DNA of 21,503 bases from NCBI GenBank assembly GCA_964249735.1, contig CAXUDP010000060.1:1-21503 (forward strand). The letters run 5' to 3'. The translations under genes and the position numbers were made by a program. The notes under the pieces are model-generated. The model ran no database searches. It had not been told where the DNA came from and was given only the letters and a program-made list of their open reading frames with translations. Of this stretch, positions 15,693 through 21,503 are shown piece after piece (position 1 is the stretch's first letter; every line of letters starts with the position of its first letter). This stretch comes from Lichenicola sp964249735 (GTDB taxonomy: Bacteria > Pseudomonadota > Alphaproteobacteria > Acetobacterales > Acetobacteraceae).

Positions 15693-18600
15693 ATGGATCA
15701 CGGTTCCAGTGGTGACGCGGCTCCTCCCGATCGGGAGCGGCAGGAGGCGATCGTCCGGCGGCAGGGGATCGAGCGGCGGCGGGCGCTGGTCGCCGGCTCA
15801 GGCCTGTTCGACGGCGACTGGTATCTCCGGCACCATCCGCCCGCCCGGCAGAGCGACCTCGAACCGCTGGACCACTACCTGGCCTGCGGCGTCCGCGTCC
15901 AGGCCGACCCGGGCCCGCTGTTCGACGTGCGGGACTACCTCCAACAGGCTTGGCACCTTCGGCCAGGGATCGACGACCCGCTCGCTCACTATCTCCAGGG
16001 CGGCATTGCAGAAGGCCACCTCCCTGTGTCGGTGCTGGCCGACCCGCCCCGGGACCCGTTCGGGCGCCCGTTCGAACGCCTCCTGTCGCTCTCCGTCCCC
16101 TCGCAGCAGCCGACGGTCGCAGTCGTCGCGCACGTGTTCCACGTCGATCTGTTCGGCGAGATCTGCGCCGCGTTGGCGATGCTGCCGTACCGCTTCTCCC
16201 TGCTCGTCACCACCGACGAGCCGGAAAAGGCGGAGCGGATCGAGACCGAGTTCGCAGCCCACGCCCTCGACGCCTCGCTTCTGGTGCACGTTGCCGAGAA
16301 CCGCGGGCGCAATTTCGGGCCGTTCCTGGTCGGGCTGCGCCACGCCGTCGCCGCGCACGACCTCGTGCTCCATCTCCACACCAAGATGTCCTCCTACCGC
16401 GGCGCCGAGCAGGCCGGCTGGCGGCAGGTCCTCCTGCGCACGCTGCTGCCGGCGCGCCCGGTGGTCGGCGGCCTGATCCAGCGCTTCGTGGACGACCCCC
16501 AGCTCGGCGTGCTGACCGCCTCGCCTGGCGAGGAGATGCGCTACTGGGGCTACAACTGGCTGTCCAACCGGCATCTGGCCCAGCCGCTGTTCGACCGGCT
16601 GGGCCTGCGCGCGTCGGTGCCGGCCGGCATGCTGGACTACCCCGTCGGCGGCATGTTCTGGGCCCGCACGGAAGCGATCGCGCCCCTGCTCGACCATCCC
16701 TGGCGGACCGACGACTTCCCGCCCGAGCTCGGCCAGACCGACGGCACGATCATGCATGCCATCGAGCGGGTGATCGTGCTGGTGGCGCAGGACGCCGGCT
16801 ACACCTTCACCGAGCTCGACTACGAGCGCGGGCTGTGCCGCCCCGGCTGGAGCAGCCGCAACATGGAGCAGTACCGGCGTGCCTCCCATGCCGGGCTGCT
16901 GGACACGATCGCGCAGGTGGACACGGTCTCGTTCGACGTGTTCGACACGCTGCTGACCCGTATCTGCCTCCAGCCGGACGCCGTGCACCGCTTCCTGGAG
17001 CTGCAGGCGGCGCGCCGCCATCCCGGCGCGACCGATTTCGTCCGGCACCGGCGCGCAGCCGAAGCGGCGGCACGACAAGCGCCGGACGCCCCGGGCGACG
17101 TCGACCTGGACGAGATCCACGCCCGCCTCGCCGCAGATGCCGGCCCGAGCTGGAGCCCCGAGGCGCTCGCCTTCGTGCGTCACGAGGAGGTGGCGCTCGA
17201 CCAGCGCACCCTGCGGCCGCGCGCGATCATGATCGACGCGCTCGGCCACGCCAGGCGCACCGGACGACGCGTGCTCGCGACCAGCGACAGCTACCTCCCG
17301 CGGCCAGCCTTCGACGCCGTGCTGGCCCAGTCCGGCATCACGGTCGACGAAGTCTACCTGTCCTCGCAGCGCCGCGCCCGGAAGGATCGCGGCGACCTGT
17401 GGCCGCTCGTGGCGGCGCAGGAACAAGGCGATGCCTGTGCCGCGCCACGTCTGCTGCATGTCGGCGACAACGAGCAGTCCGACATCCAGCAGACCGCCGA
17501 CCACGGCATCCGCCACTTCCACGTCCTCAGCCCCGCCGCCCTGTTCGAGTTCCACGGGCTCGGCCCTGCGGGCGAGCGCACGCTCGGTGACGACATCCTG
17601 CTGGGCCCGGTCGCCGCCCGGCTGTTCAACTCACCCTACCTCGACTCCTCCGACCCGCTCCTGACCGTGCGGGAGCCGGAGGAAGCGGGCGCCTTGCTGT
17701 TCGGGCCGCTCGTGTTCGCCTTCATCGCCTGGCTGGCGCGGCACCCGACGCTGCGGCACATGCGGCAACTGTTCTTCGTGTCCCGCGAAGGCTGGTTCCT
17801 GAAACGGCTCTACGACGTGGTGCGTGAGGCCTCCGGACGGACCGACCTGCCCCCGTCCTCCTACCTGCACTGCTCGCGCCGGGCGGCGCTGGCGGCGGCG
17901 CAGGGGCGGGGGCTCGACCCGGACGCCCTGCTGCGCGGCGCTGGGTTCAACGGCTCGCTCGAGGCGTTCCTCCTGGCCCGGCTCGGCTTCGTGCCGGACG
18001 CCGCCTTGGGCCACCGGCACCATCCGGTCAGCTTCCCACGCGACGCCGAGCTGGTGCGCTGCATGATCGAGCTGATGGGCGACGGGATCGCCGCACACGG
18101 CGCGCGCGCCTTGCGTGCCTTTTCCGCCTACGCCGAACAGGTCGGCCTGACCGGGCCCGGACCGATCGGCTTCGTCGACGTGGGCTATAGCGGCACCATG
18201 CAGACCGCGATCCAGACCGCTCTCGGCCGCTCCCTGATCGGGCTCTACATGGGCGTGTCGCACGACGCGTCGCAGGTGCGGGCGGGCGGCGGCCACGCCT
18301 TCGGCGCCTTCGCCGACGGCAACGTCGCCGACTTCACCGGCGGCTACGGCCTGATGCTGGAAGCGTTCCTGACCGCGCCGCACGGCCAGGTGGTCGGCTA
18401 CGACGACAGCGCGTTGCCGGCGACGCCCTTGTTCCGGCACGACGGCCTGTCGCAGGACGTGTTCCCGACCCTCGAGCGCATCTACGACGGCGTGGAGGAG
18501 TACGCGCGCACGCTGATCCGCTGCTGGGGACCCGACCTGCTCGACCTGCCGTTCCGCCCCGAGGCCGCGACCGCGATGCTGCAGGCGGTGCGCGATCGGC

Positions 18601-18719
18601 GGATCCGGCTGTCCCCGGAGCTGATGGCCGCCCTCTCGGTCGAGGACGATTTCTGCGGCAACGGTGAGATCGCGGTGTTCCGCCACCTCGGTCTCGACGG
18701 CGCGTCCCCGCCGCCATGA
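15693..18719 (+). CDS. Multidomain RgpF-like / HAD / C-terminal DUF protein
   Basis: A 1008-residue cytoplasmic protein, probably acting in surface polysaccharide assembly. Residues 39-110 hold two degenerate repeats of the type F-D-x-x-W/Y-L...D-P-L-x-H-Y-L-x-x-G, common at the front of polysaccharide glycosyltransferases. About 140-395 is RgpF-like (rhamnan synthesis F): VAHVFHVDLFGEI, LLVTTDE, ENRGRNFGPFL (202-212), LHLHTKMSSYRG. About 408-625 is a HAD domain with FDVFDT (Asp415, Asp418), ATSDSYL (Ser531), ARKDRGD (Lys564) and GDNEQSD (Asp592, Asp597). About 645-1008 holds FFVSREGWFLKRLYD and YLHCSRRAAL, a domain often found behind such HADs (COG5610-like), of unknown function. The ATG at 15693 has only a weak ribosome site. 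The last four bases overlap thiO (ATGA). Confidence 0.85.
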   Translation: MDHGSSGDAAPPDRERQEAIVRRQGIERRRALVAGSGLFDGDWYLRHHPPARQSDLEPLDHYLACGVRVQADPGPLFDVRDYLQQAWHLRPGIDDPLAHYLQGGIAEGHLPVSVLADPPRDPFGRPFERLLSLSVPSQQPTVAVVAHVFHVDLFGEICAALAMLPYRFSLLVTTDEPEKAERIETEFAAHALDASLLVHVAENRGRNFGPFLVGLRHAVAAHDLVLHLHTKMSSYRGAEQAGWRQVLLRTLLPARPVVGGLIQRFVDDPQLGVLTASPGEEMRYWGYNWLSNRHLAQPLFDRLGLRASVPAGMLDYPVGGMFWARTEAIAPLLDHPWRTDDFPPELGQTDGTIMHAIERVIVLVAQDAGYTFTELDYERGLCRPGWSSRNMEQYRRASHAGLLDTIAQVDTVSFDVFDTLLTRICLQPDAVHRFLELQAARRHPGATDFVRHRRAAEAAARQAPDAPGDVDLDEIHARLAADAGPSWSPEALAFVRHEEVALDQRTLRPRAIMIDALGHARRTGRRVLATSDSYLPRPAFDAVLAQSGITVDEVYLSSQRRARKDRGDLWPLVAAQEQGDACAAPRLLHVGDNEQSDIQQTADHGIRHFHVLSPAALFEFHGLGPAGERTLGDDILLGPVAARLFNSPYLDSSDPLLTVREPEEAGALLFGPLVFAFIAWLARHPTLRHMRQLFFVSREGWFLKRLYDVVREASGRTDLPPSSYLHCSRRAALAAAQGRGLDPDALLRGAGFNGSLEAFLLARLGFVPDAALGHRHHPVSFPRDAELVRCMIELMGDGIAAHGARALRAFSAYAEQVGLTGPGPIGFVDVGYSGTMQTAIQTALGRSLIGLYMGVSHDASQVRAGGGHAFGAFADGNVADFTGGYGLMLEAFLTAPHGQVVGYDDSALPATPLFRHDGLSQDVFPTLERIYDGVEEYARTLIRCWGPDLLDLPFRPEAATAMLQAVRDRRIRLSPELMAALSVEDDFCGNGEIAVFRHLGLDGASPPP

Positions 18720-19714
18720 CCGCGCCGCTCGCGGTGCTGGTGCGTGGCGGCGGCGTCGCCGGGCTCGCCTGCGCGGTGACGCTGGCGGAGCGCGGGGCCG
18801 CGGTGACGCTGGCCGAAGCCGGACCGGCGATCGGCTCCGGCGCCTCCTGGAAGGCCGGCGGCATGCTCGCCCCCTGGTGCGAGGCGGAGAACGCGCCGCC
18901 TGGCCTGACCGCCATGGCGCTGCCCTCCCTGGACTGGTGGCGCCGCCAGGTGCCGGACACCTGTTCCGCCGGCACGCTGGTGCTGGCGCTGGGGCGCGAC
19001 GCCGGCGAGCTCAACCGCATGGCCCGGCGCACCACCGGCCATGAGGCGCTGGACGGGGCAGGGATCGCGGCGCTGGAGCCGGATCTGGACGGGCGGTTCG
19101 GACGCGGGCTGTTCTTTCCCGACGAGGCCCATCTCGATCCTCGTTCGGCACTGCCGGCCCTGGCGCGACGGCTCGAAGCGCTCGGCGGCCGCATCGCGCT
19201 CCGGGAGCCGGACCACCCGCCCGGCCGGTTCGACCGGGTGGTGGACGCCCGCGGCATCGGATCGCAGACGGTGCTGCCGGCCCTGCGCGGCGTGCGCGGC
19301 GAGATGCTGCTGATGCGGGCCGGCGGCATCGTCCTGCGCCGGCCGGTGCGGCTGCTGCATCCACGCTTCCCGGTCTACCTGGTGCCCCGCGCGGACGGCG
19401 TGTTCATGCTGGGCGCCACCATGATCGAGAGCGAGGAGCGCGGGCCGCCGCGCCTGCGCTCGATGATGGAGCTGATGAGCGCCGCCTTCGCGCTGCATCC
19501 GGCCTTCGCCGAGGCGGAGATCCTGGAGATCGCCGCCGATCTGCGCCCGTCCTTCGGCGACAACATGCCGCGCCTCGACACCGCGGGCGATCCGGTGCAC
19601 GTCAACGGCATGTTCCGGCACGGCTATCTGCTGGCGCCGGTGCTGGCGATGCGTCTGGCCGACGCGCTGCTCGGCAGCCGGGCGATCGAACCGGCGGCCC
19701 TCCCGGGCGCTTGA
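18716..19714 (+). CDS. thiO: ThiO-type glycine oxidase (FAD-dependent)
   Basis: A 332-residue flavoprotein of the DAO family, predicted to oxidise glycine to the iminoacetate (dehydroglycine) used in aerobic thiazole synthesis. The FAD site is GGGVAGLACA (11-20) with an acidic residue at the end of strand 2 (TLAEAG). Typical ThiO strings are SWKAGGMLAPWCEAE (44-58), the segment DPRSALPALARRLE, GVRGEMLLMR, VYLVPRADG, LRPSFGDNMP and the C-terminal VNGMFRHGYLLAPVLAMRLA. The ATG overlaps the stop of the upstream 1008-residue gene, implying coupling. It heads the thi cluster with thiS, thiG and thiE, which supports the assignment over other DAO-family amine oxidases. Confidence 0.88.
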   Translation: MTAPLAVLVRGGGVAGLACAVTLAERGAAVTLAEAGPAIGSGASWKAGGMLAPWCEAENAPPGLTAMALPSLDWWRRQVPDTCSAGTLVLALGRDAGELNRMARRTTGHEALDGAGIAALEPDLDGRFGRGLFFPDEAHLDPRSALPALARRLEALGGRIALREPDHPPGRFDRVVDARGIGSQTVLPALRGVRGEMLLMRAGGIVLRRPVRLLHPRFPVYLVPRADGVFMLGATMIESEERGPPRLRSMMELMSAAFALHPAFAEAEILEIAADLRPSFGDNMPRLDTAGDPVHVNGMFRHGYLLAPVLAMRLADALLGSRAIEPAALPGA

Positions 19715-19722
19715 GCCGGCCG

Positions 19723-19739
19723 CTCCGACGGCGTCGGAG
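19723..19739 (+). promoter_or_regulatory. Intercistronic hairpin overlapping a ribosome binding site
   Basis: CTCCGAC-GGC-GTCGGAG is a perfect 7-bp stem with a three-base loop, eight bases after the thiO stop. Its right arm contains GGAG and overlaps the GGAGGAGG ribosome site before the ATG at 19749. It could hide that site or protect or attenuate the thiO message. Confidence 0.45.
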
Positions 19740-19748
19740 GAGGCATCG

Positions 19749-20215
19749 ATGCCGGACCAGTTGCGCGAGCCCTCCCGTCCGGCGACGGAATTGCCCCAAC
19801 GCGGCGGCCTCCTGAAGCTGGTCGGCTCGGGCATCGTCACCGGCGCCGCGGACGACGATCCGTCGGCGATCGGCACCCATGCCAGCGTCGGCGCCAAGTA
19901 CGGGCTGGCGGCCCGGCAGCCTGAACGCCCCCCATGCACGAGGCCAAGCTGTTCTACGCCATCATCGCGCCGACGACGGTGGCTGCGGTGGCGCTGAACT
20001 TCCTCGGCTTCAACCCGATGCGGGCGCTGGTCTGGTCCGGCGTGGTGCAGGGCTTCTCGGTGCCGCCGTTGCTGTTCATGATGCCATTGATGACCAGCGA
20101 CCGTGCGGTGACGGGCGACCGGGTGAACCGCCGCCTGACCAACCGGCTTGGATGGACCACGAACGCGATCACCTTCATCGCCGCCGGCGGCCTCGTCGTG
20201 ACGTGGTTCCTGTAA
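19749..20215 (+). pseudogene. Nramp-family metal transporter remnant, internally deleted
   Basis: Two ends of a divalent metal transporter of the Nramp (MntH-like) family lie side by side. From the ATG at 19749, which keeps a strong GGAGGAGG ribosome site, the N-terminus reads LLKLVGSGIVTGAADDDPSA then IGTHASVGAKYGLA, the first-helix region with its D-D-D-P-S metal-site motif. The frame then changes near 19912-19934. The C-terminal end continues as EAKLFYAIIAPTTVAAVALN, FLGFNPMRALVWSGVVQGF, PPLLFMMPLMTSDRAVTGDR and a last helix ending VVTWFL (stop 20213-20215). A full member has roughly 400 residues or more; here about 55 N-terminal and 94 C-terminal residues remain, so the central helices are gone and the frames differ. 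It lies between thiO and thiS on the same strand. Inert as a transporter by any reading. Confidence 0.8.
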
Positions 20216-20239
20216 GGTGCGGATCGCCGGAGGACGGGC

Positions 20240-20437
20240 ATGAGGATACGTGTCAACGGCGAGGATCGCGACGTCGCCGCCGCAACCCTGGAGGCGGCGC
20301 TGACCGAGCTCGGCTACGCCAGCCTGCGCGTCGCCACCGCGATCGACGGCGACTTCGTGCCGGCCGCCCGTCGTGCCGCCCAGCCGCTCGCCGAAGGTAG
20401 TGCCGTCGAGATCCTGGCGCCGATGCAGGGAGGCTGA
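20240..20437 (+). CDS. thiS: Sulfur carrier protein ThiS
   Basis: A 65-residue ubiquitin-fold sulfur carrier. It starts MRIRVNGEDRDV, carries the mid-segment ALTELGYA and RVATAIDGDFVPAARR, and ends EGSAVEILAPMQGG with the free C-terminal Gly-Gly that is adenylated (ThiF or MoeB-type enzyme) and converted to the thiocarboxylate. It donates sulfur to ThiG. GGAGGA sits six bases before the ATG. It is separated from thiG by two bases. Length and termini match the family. Confidence 0.95.
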   Translation: MRIRVNGEDRDVAAATLEAALTELGYASLRVATAIDGDFVPAARRAAQPLAEGSAVEILAPMQGG

Positions 20438-20439
20438 CC

Positions 20440-21207
20440 ATGCTGTTCTACGGCACCGAGCTCGGCTCGCGGCTGATGCTGGGCACGGCGCAGTATCCGT
20501 CGCCCGACGTGCTGGCCGAGGCGGTGCGCGCGTCGGGCACCGAGCTGGTGACGGTGTCGCTGCGTCGCGAGGCCTCGTCAGCGCAAGCCGGGCAGGGCTT
20601 CTGGTCGCTGATCCGGGGGCTCGGCGTCCGGGTGCTGCCCAACACCGCTGGCTGCCACTCGGTGCGCGAGGCCGTGACCACTGCGCAGATGGCGCGCGAG
20701 GTGTTCGGCACCGACTGGATCAAGCTTGAGGTGATCGGCGAGACCGACACGCTGACGCCGGACGTGTTCGGCCTGGTCGAGGCGGCGCGCATCCTGACCG
20801 AGGACGGGTTCCGGGTGTTCCCCTACACCACCGAGGACCTCGTGGTGGCCGAGCGGCTGCTTCGCGCCGGCTGCGAGGTGCTGATGCCGTGGGGAGCGCC
20901 GATCGGCTCCGGCCGCGGGCTCAACAACCCGTGGGCGTTGCGGGCGCTGCGGGCGCACTTCCCGGAGGTGCCGCTGGTGGTGGATGCCGGGATCGGCCTG
21001 CCCAGCCAGGCGGCGGCGGCGATGGAGATGGGCTACGACGCGATCCTGCTGAACACCGCGGTGGCGCAGGCCGGCGACCCGGTGGCGATGGCGCGCGCCT
21101 TCCGCCTGGCGATCGAGGCCGGGCAGGCGGCGCGGCTGGCCGACCCGATGGAGCCGCGCGAGATGGCGAGCCCGTCGACCCCGGTACTGGGCCGGGCCTT
21201 CGTGTGA
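20440..21207 (+). CDS. thiG: Thiazole synthase ThiG
   Basis: A 255-residue cytoplasmic TIM-barrel enzyme that joins 1-deoxy-D-xylulose 5-phosphate, dehydroglycine and ThiS-thiocarboxylate sulfur to make the thiazole phosphate of thiamine. Visible motifs are SRLMLGTAQYPS (10-21), VLPNTAGCHSVREAV, DWIKLEVIGE with the Schiff-base Lys95, MPWGAPIGSGRGLNNP, VVDAGIGLPSQAAAAMEMGY and LLNTAVAQAGDPVAMARAF. The thiS stop ends two bases before its ATG; GGAGG at the end of thiS is its ribosome site. The stop overlaps the thiE start by one base (TGATG). Confidence 0.97.
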   Translation: MLFYGTELGSRLMLGTAQYPSPDVLAEAVRASGTELVTVSLRREASSAQAGQGFWSLIRGLGVRVLPNTAGCHSVREAVTTAQMAREVFGTDWIKLEVIGETDTLTPDVFGLVEAARILTEDGFRVFPYTTEDLVVAERLLRAGCEVLMPWGAPIGSGRGLNNPWALRALRAHFPEVPLVVDAGIGLPSQAAAAMEMGYDAILLNTAVAQAGDPVAMARAFRLAIEAGQAARLADPMEPREMASPSTPVLGRAFV

Positions 21208-21503
21208 TGCAGGCCTTGGCCGGCCGCTTCTATCCCGTCGTGGACAGCGCCGACTGGGTGCGTCGCATGGCGGAGGCCGGCGCGCGTCTGGTCCAGCTCC
21301 GGAACAAGTCGCCCGACGGCCCGGCGTTGCGCGACGGGATCCGCGCGGCAAAGGCGGCGTGCGACCGCTACGGCGCCTGCCTGGTGCTGAACGACCACTG
21401 GCAGGCGGCGATCGACGAGGGGATCGGCTTCCTCCATCTCGGCCAGGAGGACCTCGACGGCGCCGACCTCCCTGCGATCCGCCGCGCCGGGATCAGGCTC
21501 GGG
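21207..21503 (+). CDS. thiE: Thiamine phosphate synthase ThiE, partial (3' end outside)
   Basis: The first 99 residues of a thiamine-phosphate synthase, which joins the thiazole phosphate and HMP pyrophosphate. RFYPVVDSADWVRRMAEAGA leads into RLVQLRNKSPDG (the pyrophosphate-binding Q-L-R-x-K region), then AKAACDRYGACLVLNDHWQA and GFLHLGQEDLDGADLP, all standard for the family. The ATG shares its A with the thiG stop. The coding frame is open to the window end, so the C-terminal half of the barrel is not seen. Confidence 0.92.
   Translation, partial: MQALAGRFYPVVDSADWVRRMAEAGARLVQLRNKSPDGPALRDGIRAAKAACDRYGACLVLNDHWQAAIDEGIGFLHLGQEDLDGADLPAIRRAGIRLG

Noticed and set aside
15798..17555. Long antisense frame and long alternate plus frame across the RgpF/HAD gene
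   Set aside because: RgpF and HAD motifs occur only in the 15693-18719 frame; the others are composition effects.
18500..18720. TPP riboswitch in front of thiO
   Set aside because: The region is coding sequence of the upstream gene and I could not find the conserved CUGAGA and ACCUGA-type TPP elements.
1..21503. CRISPR array, phage or defence island
   Set aside because: No regularly spaced direct repeats, Cas, restriction, toxin or phage structural motifs were seen on either strand.

Overview
This window is a very GC-rich stretch of bacterial chromosome. Strong GC third-position bias produces long shadow reading frames on the antisense of nearly every gene. The gene content fits an alphaproteobacterium, and the style of the insertion sequences suggests Acetobacteraceae/Rhodospirillales. 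That placement is inference; there is no rRNA or other phylogenetic marker here.

Layout. (1) 1-2560 is insertion-sequence debris on the minus strand: an ISL3-family transposase broken by an amber codon and two frameshifts and running off the window start, then a truncated, stop- and frameshift-damaged IS5-family transposase with one recognisable end at 1921. (2) 2788-4977 is an intact glycogen-debranching-type glucosidase. Its stop abuts the stop of a convergent three-gene minus-strand group: a phosphoglycolate phosphatase-like HAD enzyme (gph), a secreted monohaem cytochrome c and a small membrane protein. (3) 6748-10766 is a tight plus-strand operon, glmU-glmS-fdhD, covering UDP-GlcNAc synthesis plus the formate dehydrogenase sulfurtransferase. 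(4) 10767-11454 has no intact gene but holds a highly decayed second IS5-type transposase. (5) 11455-15497 is a metabolite-responsive catabolic module: a divergent GntR/FadR-type repressor, an SDR dehydrogenase, an LctP-family (lactate permease-like) transporter and a TIM-barrel isomerase/epimerase. A perfect TTGTCGACAA palindrome lies directly after the candidate promoter. (6) 15693-18719 encodes a 1008-residue protein joining an RgpF-like domain, a HAD domain and a C-terminal domain of unknown function. (7) 18716-21503 is a thiamine thiazole operon, thiO-[Nramp transporter remnant]-thiS-thiG-thiE, with thiE cut by the window end.

How the genes may work together. glmS and glmU supply UDP-GlcNAc for cell wall and envelope. 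The GntR-SDR-LctP-TIM module looks like uptake and stepwise oxidation/isomerisation of a hydroxy acid or sugar acid that cannot be named from sequence. The thi genes make the thiazole half of thiamine, and thiO starts inside the stop codon of the RgpF/HAD gene, so the two are probably co-transcribed. The most interesting points are the uncharacterised catabolic module with its operator, the multidomain RgpF/HAD protein coupled to the thi operon, and the internally deleted Nramp gene between thiO and thiS. No CRISPR array, phage, defence or toxin system, tRNA, rRNA or riboswitch was recognised.
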